From contig JBFKDQ010000005.1 of NCBI GenBank assembly GCA_041619555.1, positions 1 to 64,000 on the forward strand: a stretch of DNA of 64,000 bases. Reading direction: 5' to 3'. Every line of letters begins with the position of its first letter. Position 1 is the stretch's first letter. This DNA comes from Oceanococcus sp041619555 (GTDB lineage Bacteria; Pseudomonadota; Gammaproteobacteria; Nevskiales; Oceanococcaceae). The position numbers and the translations under genes are program-made. Shown in pieces: positions 29,034 through 38,129 of this stretch. The notes beneath the pieces are model-generated. The model ran no database searches and was not told the origin of the DNA. It saw nothing but the letters and a program-made list of their open reading frames with translations.

Positions 29034-29843
29034 TCAGCGCCCCTGGAAGCGGGGCGGACGCTTCTGCACGAAGGCCGTGACCCCTTCCAGCGCGTCCTCG
29101 GAATAGCCCACCCGGGTTTGCGTGCTGGCTTCCAGGGCCAGTTGCGCCTGCAGATCATTTTCGGAGCTGGCATCGATCAAGGTCTTGATCGCCGCCAGCG
29201 CCAGTGTCGGCTGCCGGGCCAGGGCCTCGGCCCGCGTCGCGGCCGCGGCGTGCAGGTCGGAGTCGTCAACGACCTCGGCAATCAGGCCCCAGTCGCAGGC
29301 CTGGTCGGCGCCGAGCGCTTCGCCACTCATCAGCCAGCGCGCCGCCCTGGCCCGGCCAATCAAGCGCGGAATAATCCAACTGCCACCGGCATCCGGCACC
29401 AGCCCGATGTTGACGAAAGACTGGATCAGACGGGCCGAACGTGCGGCCATCACCAGATCGCAGGCCAGCGCGATATTCAGCCCCGCACCCGCCGCGGTGC
29501 CATTGACCGCCGCCACCACGGGCTTCTGCAGCTCCCGTAAAGCACGAATCACGGGATGGTAATGACTCTCCAGAGCCGCCCCCAGATCAGGCCGTTCTCC
29601 GGGTTTGAGTGCGCCTACCAGATCCTGCAGATCTGCGCCGGAACTGAATGCGCGACCGGCGCCGGTGAGCAGGACGCAGCGGCAACTCTCATCCACGGCG
29701 GCCTCGCGCAGGGCCTGATGCAGTTGTTCCAGCAGCGGCAGGGACAGGGCATTGAGCCGCTCCGGCCGGTTCAGCGTGATCGAAGTGACCGCGGCCCGCT
29801 TGTCGATGCGCAGGCAGGAATCAATGGCGAGATCATTTTCCAT
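29034..29843 (-). CDS. Enoyl-CoA hydratase/isomerase, PaaG-like
   Basis: This 269-residue crotonase-fold enzyme acts on CoA thioesters, either hydrating the 2-enoyl bond or isomerising a double bond. Key parts are the oxyanion region GRAFSSGADLQDLVG, AAVNGTAAGAGLNIALACD, and FVNIGLVPDAGGSW. The Asp in VPDAGG and the overall sequence are closest to PaaG (phenylacetate-type isomerases) rather than FadB hydratases. A TetR-type palindrome sits 9 bp upstream of the start and matches that of the acyl-CoA dehydrogenase operon, so both are probably one catabolic unit. True phenylacetate genes are absent. Confidence 0.9.
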   Translation of the reverse strand: MENDLAIDSCLRIDKRAAVTSITLNRPERLNALSLPLLEQLHQALREAAVDESCRCVLLTGAGRAFSSGADLQDLVGALKPGERPDLGAALESHYHPVIRALRELQKPVVAAVNGTAAGAGLNIALACDLVMAARSARLIQSFVNIGLVPDAGGSWIIPRLIGRARAARWLMSGEALGADQACDWGLIAEVVDDSDLHAAAATRAEALARQPTLALAAIKTLIDASSENDLQAQLALEASTQTRVGYSEDALEGVTAFVQKRPPRFQGR

Positions 29844-29851
29844 GACATTAA

Positions 29852-29867
29852 GTTACCACTTGGTATC
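29852..29867. promoter_or_regulatory. Operator-like palindrome before the enoyl-CoA hydratase gene
   Basis: GTTACCACTTGGTATC has a perfect 12-bp core, TACCA-CT-TGGTA, and the same 16-bp geometry as the sites at 26241 and 35481. It ends 9 bp before the hydratase start, close enough to block transcription or ribosome access. Confidence 0.55.
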
Positions 29868-29974
29868 AATGGCCGGCATTTTAGCGATATTGACCACTGG
29901 CACCAAAAACTCCCGCCCCCACGGCCTGTGCCGGCAACACGGAAATCGGTGCGCACCCAGCAAGGGTTAGACTG

Positions 29975-32671
29975 ATGCCCCGTGTACACGGACCCAGGCC
30001 GGTGAAAGACATCCAGCTCAGCCCAGACAAAGCCAGCACCTTCCTGTGGATGCTATCGATCGGCCTTGCCAGCGTGATTCTGACCCAGCGGCCGGGCAGT
30101 TTCTGGCTCGGGATCTTGTGCGGCTATCTACTGGCGCAGGTCCTGCATCAGCGCAAGTTGCTGCGGATTCTTTTGCGACCGACGCCAGACCGCAGGGAAG
30201 CTGAATCCGTCTGGCCTTCGGAAACGCAGGCCGCCCCACCAGAACCCGATCCGATTGCCGCAGATGAGGTCGTCGCCGGATCCGCCGGCCATGCACAGCC
30301 GCCGACTGCCCCCGCCTGGCGAATGCCGGCGATTCTCCAGCCCCTGCTGCAAAAGGCGCTCACCTGGTTACGCGGCGGTAACCCGCTGGCCCGGATCGGG
30401 ATCGTGATCCTGTTTTTCGGCGCCACCTTCCTCGCCCGCTATTCGGCCGAGCGTGGACTGCTCCCGATTGAACTGCGCCTCGCCGCCCTGGCCGCGGGTG
30501 CGCTTGCACTGTTGCTGGCAGGCTGGCGATTGCGCCAGCAGCGGCAGGTTCTGGCCTTTACCCTCCAGGGCGGCGGACTTGCCGGCCTGTATCTCACCGT
30601 ATTTGCTGCAATGCGCCTGTACCAGTTGCTGCCTGCGACGCTGGCGCTGGGCCTGCTGGTCGTGGTGGCCGTGAGCGGGGGCGTGCTAGCGGTTGCGCAA
30701 AATGCTCGCTCACTCGCCATCATTGCCACCGTCGGCGGGTTTCTGGCGCCAATTCTGGTCTCAAGCGGTGGCGGCAATCATGTCGCCCTGTTCAGCTACT
30801 ACGCCGTGCTCAACCTGGGAATCCTGAGCGTGGCCTGGTTTCGCGCCTGGTGGCCGCTCAATCTGCTCGGTTTCGTTTTCACCTTCGGCATCACCGGCGC
30901 ATTCCGCGGCCTGTCCTACACCAGTGCGGACCGCCTGAGCACAGACCTGTTTCTGTTCCTGTTCTTCCTCATGTATGTGGCGGTCTCGATCCTGTTCAGC
31001 TGGCGCCAGAAAACGGATCTGAAAGGCTATGTGTCCGGCAGCCTGGTGTTCGGTCTGCCGGTGGTGGTGTTCAGCCTGCACGCCACGCTAGTGGCCGAGC
31101 TTCCGTATGCGCTGGCCTGGAGCGCCTTAGGCCTGGGCGCCTTCTACTTGCTGCTGGCTTACGTCCTGATCCGTAGCCGGCGTGAGCATTGCGCACTGCT
31201 GGCCGAGGCCTTCGCCGCTCTCGGCATGATTTTCGCCAGCCTGGCCATTCCGCTGGCCTTTGACCGGCAGACCACCGCGGCGATGTGGGCCATCGAGGGC
31301 GCCGGCCTGCTATGGCTCGGCCTGCGCCAGGCGCGGGCACTGACACGGGCCTTCGGCGCGCTGCTGCAACTTGCCGGAGGGCTGGGTTACCTTGCCGGTC
31401 TGGCCCGCCTGTCCACCGATCTTGTCGTGTTCAACAGCGCCTGGATCGGCAGCACGATGCTCGCGATCGGGGGGCTCTGCAGCGGCCTCTGGCTGCATCG
31501 GCATCAAGAGGCCCTGAAGAGCTATGAAAAACCCGTTGCGGGGCTGGCCGGGCTCTGGGGGATCGCTTGGTGGCTGGGTGGCGGTCTGGCTGAAATCCAG
31601 CGCAGTCTCGACGCCCCTGCCGACATCACCGCGGCTCTTCTGCTGGGAAGTCTGAGCACCATGACCCTGTTCTTTGCCGGCCGGCGTCTGGCCTGGCCAC
31701 TGCTGAGCCAGACCAGCGCCCTGCTCTGGCCGGCAGTCAGTATCGGCGGCCTGCTCGCAAGCGAACAGCTCGGTCATCCTCTGGCCGGCTGGGCGGTCGC
31801 GGCCTGGGTGCTGCAGCTGGGCGTGCTCTATCTCTTGCTCTGGCACATCGACGCCAGCTCGGATGAGATCCTGCGCCGTGCCCGACCCTGGCTGCATGCC
31901 GGTGGCGCCTGGCTCTGGGTGTTGCTGATCGCCTGGGAAGCCGACTGGCGGCTCGTCCATACGCTCAGCGGCGTCTGGCATGAACTGGCTTTCGGGCTGT
32001 GTTGCGCCGCGTTGCTCTGGCTGTTGACACGGGCCTCGCCTGCATGGCCGGTGCGCCGCCATCTCGAAACCTATCTCGGCTTGGCGGCCGCACCGGTCGC
32101 CGTCCTGGCCTGGGTCTGGATCCTGCGGATGAATCTCGGTCAGTCCGGCGCTTCCGGGCTGCCCTACCTGCCTTTGCTCAATCCCTTGGATGTGGCCGTC
32201 GCCGTGGTGTTTCTGGCGGTGGCCAACTGGTGGCTGACGCTCGGGCCACAGATGCGCGGCCGGCTATGGCGATGGCAGGCACCCAGCCTGCAGGTGCTGG
32301 TCGGCCTGTGGCTGTTCATCTGGCTGAACTCTGCCCTCATTCGGTACCTCCACCATGGCTTCGGCACGCCGCTGGATTTTCACGGCATGCGTCAGTCGTT
32401 CATGCTGCAGGCCTCGCTGTCGGTGTTCTGGAGCCTGCTGGGACTTGCCGCGATGAGCTTCGCCACCCGCACCGGCCGGCGCAAATTGTGGCTGAGCGGC
32501 GCCGGCCTGATGGCTGTGGTGGTGCTCAAACTCTTCCTCATCGACCTGTCCGGCCATGGTGGCCTTGCACGCATCGTCTCCTTCCTGTCCGTCGGCGCCC
32601 TGCTGTTACTCGCCGGCTATCTATCGCCGCTGCCTCCTAGCCGACCAGCGCCTCAGGAACATCCAGAATGA
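29975..32671 (+). CDS. DUF2339 family multi-pass membrane protein
   Basis: This 898-residue membrane protein has a short N-terminal segment (two TM helices), a Pro/Ala/Glu-rich cytoplasmic or periplasmic linker (about 60-115) and then some two dozen TM helices, characteristic of DUF2339. Family landmarks include IGIVILFFGATFLARYSAE, a polar/hydrophobic junction near residue 150, and VVVLKLFLIDLSGHGGLARI near the C-terminus. AAGGG lies 8 bases before the ATG. It overlaps the DUF3999 gene by 4 bp; this pair is known in many proteobacteria. The function is unknown; an envelope or cell-surface polymer role is often suspected. Confidence 0.92.
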   Translation: MPRVHGPRPVKDIQLSPDKASTFLWMLSIGLASVILTQRPGSFWLGILCGYLLAQVLHQRKLLRILLRPTPDRREAESVWPSETQAAPPEPDPIAADEVVAGSAGHAQPPTAPAWRMPAILQPLLQKALTWLRGGNPLARIGIVILFFGATFLARYSAERGLLPIELRLAALAAGALALLLAGWRLRQQRQVLAFTLQGGGLAGLYLTVFAAMRLYQLLPATLALGLLVVVAVSGGVLAVAQNARSLAIIATVGGFLAPILVSSGGGNHVALFSYYAVLNLGILSVAWFRAWWPLNLLGFVFTFGITGAFRGLSYTSADRLSTDLFLFLFFLMYVAVSILFSWRQKTDLKGYVSGSLVFGLPVVVFSLHATLVAELPYALAWSALGLGAFYLLLAYVLIRSRREHCALLAEAFAALGMIFASLAIPLAFDRQTTAAMWAIEGAGLLWLGLRQARALTRAFGALLQLAGGLGYLAGLARLSTDLVVFNSAWIGSTMLAIGGLCSGLWLHRHQEALKSYEKPVAGLAGLWGIAWWLGGGLAEIQRSLDAPADITAALLLGSLSTMTLFFAGRRLAWPLLSQTSALLWPAVSIGGLLASEQLGHPLAGWAVAAWVLQLGVLYLLLWHIDASSDEILRRARPWLHAGGAWLWVLLIAWEADWRLVHTLSGVWHELAFGLCCAALLWLLTRASPAWPVRRHLETYLGLAAAPVAVLAWVWILRMNLGQSGASGLPYLPLLNPLDVAVAVVFLAVANWWLTLGPQMRGRLWRWQAPSLQVLVGLWLFIWLNSALIRYLHHGFGTPLDFHGMRQSFMLQASLSVFWSLLGLAAMSFATRTGRRKLWLSGAGLMAVVVLKLFLIDLSGHGGLARIVSFLSVGALLLLAGYLSPLPPSRPAPQEHPE

Positions 32672-34035
32672 AAACACTCGCAACACTGATGCTTGTTTCG
32701 ATCTGGCCCCTTGCCCTGTCCGCCAATCCGCCCATACCGCACCTGAACGATTACGTCGAAGGCCTGGCATTGCAGATCGATGACCTGCGCCCGATTCAGT
32801 CCTTGCCGCTGCCGGACCGCGTCTATGCCGGCGTGATGCGCAGCGATCTGGGTGATCTGCGCGTTTTTAATCGCCAGGGCCTGAGCGTTCCTCATGCCCT
32901 CTGCCCCGGACCGACGCATGAGGTTCGTGCCGAAGGTCGTAGCCAGCTGCCTTTATTTCGGCTGCCCACCGCCGTGCCATCGCCCGACGCCACGGTGGAA
33001 TTGAAAACAGCGGCGGGAACCCATCTGCGGGTTCTGGAGCCTGCCGGCGCTTCGCCCGGCGCTGCTGCCGATGACTGGATTATTGACGCCGGCGGCTTGC
33101 CCGCGGCCATCAATGTCCTGGAACTTGACTGGCAGAGCGCGGCGACAAACTCGGAAGCGACGCTGAGAATCAGGACCAGCGACAACCTGGATCATTGGCG
33201 CGATCTGGTCGCCGCCACGACGATATTGCGCAGCCGCGGCACCGATGGACTGCTGGAACGCTCCCGGCTGCCCCTGCCGGCCAGCCACAATCGCTACCTC
33301 CGCATCGAGGTGCTGGACCGCACGGCGACTTTCGCCCTCAATGCGGTTCATGCGCACTGGCTCGGTGCGACCGCGGAACCGGCACTTCAGCACCTGATTG
33401 CCCGACCCTTGCCGCAGACCGAAAGCCGGATGTTCGACTTCGACACCGGCCGCCAGGCGCCAGTGCAGCGCGCCTGGCCACGTCTGCCGATGACCAACAT
33501 GCTGTTGCGCGTCGCGCTGGATTCCCGCAGCACCCGGCAGGCAGCCTGGCAAAACCGCTGGACCGGCGAGGCCTACGAGCTGGCGCTGCCGGATGGCCAG
33601 ATGCACTCAAGCCAGGCCACTTTCTCCCCGGTCACCGATCGCTGGTGGCGAATCCGGATCTTGAGTGGCGGTGAAAGCCTGGGCCGCCTCGCACCGCAAC
33701 TGGAACTGGCCTATCAGCCCGCGACTCTGCGCTTTCTTGCCCAGGGAGAAGGTCCCTTCATTCTCGCTTACGGCAGCGCCCGCGCGGCCGTCACCCCTGC
33801 GCTGCGCTGCTCCGCGCTTCTGGCCAGCGCCCAGATCAAGGCCGATTCCGATCTGATCGGCAGCGCCCGGCTGCTTTCGGCCGAAGTCACCACGCTGGGC
33901 GGCGCCGCAGCCCGGCGGGCGCCCCCTCAACCCTGGCCGTGGAGACTCATCCTGCTCTGGTCCGTGTTGATCGGCGGCTGCGCCCTGGTGCTGGCCATGG
34001 CCTGGAAGTTGCTGGGCGCGTTACGGCCAGACTGA
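32668..34035 (+). CDS. DUF3999 family membrane-anchored protein
   Basis: This 455-residue protein has a cleavable signal (to about residue 19), a large periplasmic beta-rich region and a single C-terminal TM helix (about 428-448) ending in a basic tail. It fits DUF3999, including the N-terminal DYVEGLALQIDD and GDLRVFNRQGLSVPHAL. Its start overlaps the DUF2339 stop (ATGA), so the two are coupled and probably form one complex. Function is not known. Confidence 0.9.
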   Translation: MKTLATLMLVSIWPLALSANPPIPHLNDYVEGLALQIDDLRPIQSLPLPDRVYAGVMRSDLGDLRVFNRQGLSVPHALCPGPTHEVRAEGRSQLPLFRLPTAVPSPDATVELKTAAGTHLRVLEPAGASPGAAADDWIIDAGGLPAAINVLELDWQSAATNSEATLRIRTSDNLDHWRDLVAATTILRSRGTDGLLERSRLPLPASHNRYLRIEVLDRTATFALNAVHAHWLGATAEPALQHLIARPLPQTESRMFDFDTGRQAPVQRAWPRLPMTNMLLRVALDSRSTRQAAWQNRWTGEAYELALPDGQMHSSQATFSPVTDRWWRIRILSGGESLGRLAPQLELAYQPATLRFLAQGEGPFILAYGSARAAVTPALRCSALLASAQIKADSDLIGSARLLSAEVTTLGGAAARRAPPQPWPWRLILLWSVLIGGCALVLAMAWKLLGALRPD

Positions 34036-34242
34036 CAGGGGACGCAGCCAAGCCGGAAGGGTCCAGCCATCACTGCGATGGTGAGCCATGGGGCAGACGC
34101 GAAAGCCGCAATGGTCCGTTCAGGGGCATGATTGCCCTTGTTCGCCAATGCGCGCAGACTCATCACACGCCAACGAGAAAGAATTTTTTAGGCCCGCTAC
34201 CTGACCGGGGCCTGGACTTATTGCATGAAGGAGAAAGATAAG

Positions 34243-35379
34243 ATGGATCGATTAAAACTCTGCTGTTCCGCTGTTGTGCTCGCTGCCACGCTGGGGGGAT
34301 GCGCATCGCACCAGGGACGCGGCATGGGTATGGGCATGGGCGGCGGCGACCGCACGGCACAGCTCGAAGCGGAGCTGTCCGCCGCCCAGGCCGAACGCGC
34401 CCGACTGGCGCAGGAAAACGAAGCGCTCACCGCGCGGATGCTGGCAAGCCCGGGCGCGCCCGCCGACCAGTACGCGGCGACATCAGCCAACATGTCTTTG
34501 CTCCCTCCCAAGGCCAAGCCGGGCGAGTGTTATTCCCGCGTCACGATTCCCGCACAGTACGCCACCAAGACCGAGCAGGTGCTGAAATCAGGCGCCTCTG
34601 AGCGCGTCGAAATCATTCCGGCCAAATACGGCTGGGTCGAAGAAACCGTGATGGTGACGCCGGCAACGGAAAAGGTCATCGAGGTGATTCCGGCAAGCTA
34701 CCGTACGGTGGAAGAACGCGTCATGGTCAAGCCGCCGAGCGAAACCATCGTCGCGGTCCCGGCCACCTATCGCACCGAAACCGAGCAGCAACTGGTCTCT
34801 GCGGCAACCACCATGTGGAAAGCTGGCGTCAGCGAGCCCGGCGCGCCGACCAAGATGTCAGAGAGCGGTGAGATCATGTGCCTGGTCGAAGTCCCGGCAG
34901 TCTATCGCACGGTGACCCGCAAGGTGGTGGATACGCCGGCCACCACCAAGACCGTGACCATTCCTGCCGAGTACACCACGGTGAAACGCAAGGAACTGGT
35001 GAAGGAAGCCAGCGTGCGCAAGGAAGTGATTCCCGCGGTCTACAAGACCGTCAAGGTGCAGAAACTGCTGAGCCCGGCGCAAACCCGGCGGATCCCGATC
35101 GAAGCCGAATATCAAACCGTCACACGACAGGAAAAAGTCTCGGATGCCAAGGTTGAATGGAGCCGCGTGGTCTGCAAGGCGAATTCTGACACCCAGTTGA
35201 TCCGTTCAGTCCAGCAGGCGCTGCAAAAGGCGGGGCATCATCCCGGCCCCATTGATGGTCGCCTCGGCGCGCAAACGCTTTCAGCCGTGCGCAGCTTCGA
35301 GCACAGCAACGGGCTGGCCATCGGCAGCAGCGGCGCGATTCCCTATACGACTCTCGAAGCGCTGGGACTCGGCGTCTAG
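34243..35379 (+). CDS. Repeat-rich lipoprotein with C-terminal peptidoglycan-binding domain
   Basis: This 378-residue lipoprotein has a lipobox signal (ATLGGCASH), a Gly/Met-rich patch (GRGMGMGMGGGD), a coiled coil (about 35-65) and then eight degenerate 23-24-residue units from residue 102 to 306. Each unit opens with (I/V)PAxYxTV and continues with charged, Val-rich strands. Unit 4 carries an insert with a Cys. The last 70 residues are a PG-binding helix bundle (VQQALQKAGHHPGPIDGRLG). AAGGAG lies 9 bases before the ATG at 34243; the upstream in-frame ATG at 34225 is part of that site. A perfect terminator follows at 35401. It may tie the outer membrane to the wall. Confidence 0.85.
   Translation: MDRLKLCCSAVVLAATLGGCASHQGRGMGMGMGGGDRTAQLEAELSAAQAERARLAQENEALTARMLASPGAPADQYAATSANMSLLPPKAKPGECYSRVTIPAQYATKTEQVLKSGASERVEIIPAKYGWVEETVMVTPATEKVIEVIPASYRTVEERVMVKPPSETIVAVPATYRTETEQQLVSAATTMWKAGVSEPGAPTKMSESGEIMCLVEVPAVYRTVTRKVVDTPATTKTVTIPAEYTTVKRKELVKEASVRKEVIPAVYKTVKVQKLLSPAQTRRIPIEAEYQTVTRQEKVSDAKVEWSRVVCKANSDTQLIRSVQQALQKAGHHPGPIDGRLGAQTLSAVRSFEHSNGLAIGSSGAIPYTTLEALGLGV
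34546..35160 (+). repeat. Eight degenerate PAxYxTV protein repeats
   Basis: The stretch encodes eight units of about 70 bp that share IPAxYxTV at the protein level: IPAQYAT, IPAKYGW, IPASYRT, VPATYRT, VPAVYRT, IPAEYTT, IPAVYKT and IEAEYQT. DNA identity between units is low, so this is an old duplication, and unit 4 is followed by an insert of about 24 residues. Confidence 0.8.
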
Positions 35380-35400
35380 CCACCGCATTCAGTGACACGC

Positions 35401-35429
35401 AAAGGCGGCCACCATCGGCCGCCTTTTTT
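35401..35429 (+). terminator. Rho-independent terminator
   Basis: A perfect 10-bp stem (AAAGGCGGCC paired with GGCCGCCTTT) around a 6-base loop is followed by a run of T. It lies 21 bp after the repeat-lipoprotein stop and separates that gene from the TetR-patatin operon. Confidence 0.9.
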
Positions 35430-35480
35430 CATGCAAGCAATCCGTCCACGCCACGCCCCGACTGCCCCCCGAGCCACATT

Positions 35481-35506
35481 GTTAACAAGCGGTAACTAGC
35501 GGTAAC
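35481..35506. promoter_or_regulatory. Operator region before the TetR gene
   Basis: GTTAACAAGCGGTAAC (35481-35496) repeats the 16-bp layout of the sites at 26241 and 29852, and a second GCGGTAAC follows at 35499-35506, giving direct repeats 10 bp apart. The region ends 8 bp before the TetR start, as expected for autoregulation. Confidence 0.65.
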
Positions 35507-35514
35507 ATAGGACC

Positions 35515-36135
35515 ATGAGTGGGCCGAAGAAAAACAAGGAACTGACCAAGGATCGAATTCTGCGCACGGTTGAACGACTGCTCGTCGATGAAGGCTTCTC
35601 CGCCCTCGGAATCAACCGGATTGCAAATGAAGCGGGCGTCGCCAAGGTCCTGATCTATCGTTATTTCGGCGATCTGGAAGGGCTGCTGGATCACTTCGTG
35701 AAAAGTGCGGATTTCTGGCCGACCCGGGAAGAGATCATTGATCTACCGCTGGACGAGTTCTTTGCCCTGGATCTGCGTGAACGCATCAGACGGGTCATGT
35801 TGAATTTCATCGGATCCCTGGGGCAGCGTCCGCAAACCATGGCGATTCTGGCCTGGGAAATGTCCGGCAACCCCAGTCTGACGCGCGTGATGGAAGATGC
35901 CCTCGGGCAGTTTTCCGACCAGATCACCGAAACCCTGTCGCATGACGAAAAAACCATTCATCCCCAGTTGCGCGGCATGCTCTCGGTTCTCAGCGCCGGC
36001 ATGGTGCACCTGGGCCTGGCCTATCAACATCACCAGCGATTCGCGTCCTTGCGACTGGAAAACGCGGATGACTGGAAACGCGTCGTCAAGGCGCTCAATA
36101 CGATGATCGATCACATCCCCTTGCGTGCTGCATGA
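35515..36135 (+). CDS. TetR/AcrR family transcriptional regulator
   Basis: This 206-residue repressor-type protein has an N-terminal helix-turn-helix (GINRIANEAGVAKVLIYRYF) and a C-terminal ligand-binding helical domain (about 60-200). The start is the ATG after the GGTAAC repeats; no strong ribosome site is visible, only AGGA. It overlaps the patatin gene by 4 bp. Its own promoter carries a 16-bp palindrome also found before the acyl-CoA dehydrogenase pair and the enoyl-CoA hydratase, so it is the best candidate to repress all three in response to an acyl-CoA or lipid ligand. That regulon is an inference from motif sharing. Confidence 0.93.
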   Translation: MSGPKKNKELTKDRILRTVERLLVDEGFSALGINRIANEAGVAKVLIYRYFGDLEGLLDHFVKSADFWPTREEIIDLPLDEFFALDLRERIRRVMLNFIGSLGQRPQTMAILAWEMSGNPSLTRVMEDALGQFSDQITETLSHDEKTIHPQLRGMLSVLSAGMVHLGLAYQHHQRFASLRLENADDWKRVVKALNTMIDHIPLRAA

Positions 36136-37205
36136 AATCTTCCCTGGTACTGCGTGCCGGCCCCGGCGCACGCGAACTGATTGAAACCGATGGCCTGCGC
36201 AGCCAGGACGTCAAGGTCATGCCCGGCGCCGCAGGCGGGCCCAAATGGCTGGCTCTGGCCGGGCTGGACCGCTTCCTGTTCGGTCATTGGTTCGCCGGGC
36301 GTACAGACCCGCTCCACACCATCGGTTCCTCGATTGCGACTTGGCGTTTCACTGCCGCGGCGCAGCACGACCCGGTCGCCGCGATCAACCGCTTCGAGGA
36401 AGCGTATCTGTGCCAGCCCTACAGCCCGAAGCCCGATGCGGCCGAAATCAGTCGGGCCTGCGTATCGCTACTTGATACCCTGCTGCCCGCCGGCCACGAG
36501 CAGCAGGTGCTGGAGCACGCTTTTCTGCGCCCTCACATCATCACCGCGCTGTGTACCGGCGCGGCGGCGAGCGAGAGCCCGCGACAACTCAAGGCCGCGC
36601 TGGCGCGGATCGCGCTGAGCAACGTCCGTGCCCGCCACGGGCTCGCCCAGCACGTGCAACGGGTGATCTTCCATACCCAGCGGGATCACGCTCCGTTCCT
36701 GCCGTTTCGCGACAGTTTCACCACCCACGAAGTCGGCCTGCAGCAGGCCAATCTGCGCCCGGCCCTGATGGCCAGCGCATCCATTCCCCTGGTGATGGAA
36801 GGGGTGCGCGACATTCCCGGCGCGCCGGCCGGCATGCACCGGGATGGCGGCCTGATCGACTATCACATGGACCTGAATTTCCGCGTCGACCAGGGTCTCG
36901 TGCTGTTCCCCCACTTCAGCACCCGCATCGTGCCCGGCTGGCTGGACAAGTTCCTGCCCTGGCGCAAACCGCAAACCCACCATCTGGATCGCGTCCTTCT
37001 CATCGCCCCCTCGGATGAACTGCTGGCGCGTCTGCCCGACGGTAAAATTCCCGACCGCAGGGATTTCGCACGCTGCAATGGCGATCTCGATGCGCTGTAT
37101 CGCCACTGGCGCCGGGCCACCCTCGAGTGCCGTCGCATGGCGGACGAACTCGAAGACTTGCTGGCCCGGGACCAGATCGCCTCCCGTCTCGAAGCCTTCC
37201 CCTGA
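36132..37205 (+). CDS. Patatin-like phospholipase family protein
   Basis: This 357-residue protein matches the patatin fold (Ser-Asp dyad acyl hydrolases). The oxyanion loop is PGAAGGPKW, the nucleophile elbow is IGSSIATW (G-S-S-I-A instead of the usual G-x-S-x-G), and the catalytic Asp motif is HRDGGLIDYHM. There is no signal peptide, so it is probably cytoplasmic. It is translated with the TetR gene through an ATGA overlap, suggesting its lipid product or substrate relates to the regulator's ligand. Specific substrate unknown. Confidence 0.85.
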   Translation: MKSSLVLRAGPGARELIETDGLRSQDVKVMPGAAGGPKWLALAGLDRFLFGHWFAGRTDPLHTIGSSIATWRFTAAAQHDPVAAINRFEEAYLCQPYSPKPDAAEISRACVSLLDTLLPAGHEQQVLEHAFLRPHIITALCTGAAASESPRQLKAALARIALSNVRARHGLAQHVQRVIFHTQRDHAPFLPFRDSFTTHEVGLQQANLRPALMASASIPLVMEGVRDIPGAPAGMHRDGGLIDYHMDLNFRVDQGLVLFPHFSTRIVPGWLDKFLPWRKPQTHHLDRVLLIAPSDELLARLPDGKIPDRRDFARCNGDLDALYRHWRRATLECRRMADELEDLLARDQIASRLEAFP

Positions 37206-37220
37206 AGATCGCCGGCCGGC

Positions 37221-38129
37221 TCAGGATCGCGCCGAACTGACCAGCTTGGCGAACTTGGCGGGCTGCTCCATGCCCGAGCGCAGCGCCTGCGCGCCGGCTT
37301 CATCGCTGATCGCGTCCGCCCAGTTCTCCGCCACCAGTTCCGGCGTAACCTCGCCGCCCAGGAAGATCCCCTGGGTTTCGACCATCCGCGCACGGGCAAA
37401 ACAGCCGGCCCCAGCGCACAGGATTTCGCCATTGGGCGCCTGCTCACTGCTGAGAAAAAGCACGCCTGGGGTGACCTGCTCCGGCCCCATCAGTTCCAGC
37501 ATGTCGGCGGGGAAAAGTTCCTCGGTCATCCGCGTCGCCGCGGTGGGCGCCAGCGCATTGACCCGCACATTGTACTTTTCACCCTCGAGTTTCAGCGTGT
37601 TCATGAGTCCGACCACGGCCATTTTCGCGGCGCCGTAGTTGCTCTGGCCGAAATTGCCGTACAGGCCGGAACTGGAACTGGTCATTACGATGCGCCCGTA
37701 CTGCTGCTTCCGCATCAGATCCCAGACCGCCTTGGTGCAATTCACCGATCCCATCAGATGAACATCCATGACGAACGCAAAGTCCTCCAGCGTCACCTTG
37801 GCGAAGGTCTTGTCGCGCAGGATGCCGGCGTTGTTGATCAGGATATCCACCCGTCCCCAGGCTTGTTCCGCCTCGGCGACCATGGCCTGGACCTGATCGA
37901 ACCGGGTCACGTCGGCACCGTTGGCAATCGCCTCCCCCCCCGCTGCCCGGATGCTTTCCACCACGGCCTGCGCCGCCGCAGAGGAAGCCCCGGTACCATC
38001 GCGCGCCCCACCCAGATCATTCACCACAACCCGTGCGCCACGCGCCGCCAGTGCCAGGGCATGCGAACGCCCCAGTCCGTTCCCTGCACCGGTCACGATC
38101 GCTACCTGTCCGTCGAATCGAATACTCAT
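37221..38129 (-). CDS. Short-chain dehydrogenase of the MFE-2/HSD17B4 (3-hydroxyacyl-CoA) type
   Basis: This 302-residue SDR oxidises 3-hydroxyacyl-CoA or a hydroxysteroid with NAD(P). It has the N-terminal VAIVTGAGNGLGRSHALALA, then VVVNDLGGARDGTG, the insert typical of the dehydrogenase domain of multifunctional enzyme 2, followed by LINNAGIL, catalytic Ser in TSSSSGLYGNFGQ and YGAAK. ATG 38129 has GGAG and AGGA upstream; an in-frame ATG at 38156 is less likely. The gene converges with the patatin gene (15 bp between stops). It could supply the third beta-oxidation step alongside the dehydrogenase pair and hydratase. Confidence 0.92.
   Translation of the reverse strand: MSIRFDGQVAIVTGAGNGLGRSHALALAARGARVVVNDLGGARDGTGASSAAAQAVVESIRAAGGEAIANGADVTRFDQVQAMVAEAEQAWGRVDILINNAGILRDKTFAKVTLEDFAFVMDVHLMGSVNCTKAVWDLMRKQQYGRIVMTSSSSGLYGNFGQSNYGAAKMAVVGLMNTLKLEGEKYNVRVNALAPTAATRMTEELFPADMLELMGPEQVTPGVLFLSSEQAPNGEILCAGAGCFARARMVETQGIFLGGEVTPELVAENWADAISDEAGAQALRSGMEQPAKFAKLVSSARS

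Noticed and set aside
30367..30382. GTTACGCGGCGGTAAC, another GTTA-N8-TAAC match
   Set aside because: It lies inside the DUF2339 coding sequence, where the codons encode part of a normal family segment, and is far from any start codon.
34190..34213. AGGCCC...GGGCCT inverted repeat before the repeat lipoprotein
   Set aside because: The stem is only 6 bp with a 12-base loop, and the T run lies on the wrong side for a terminator.
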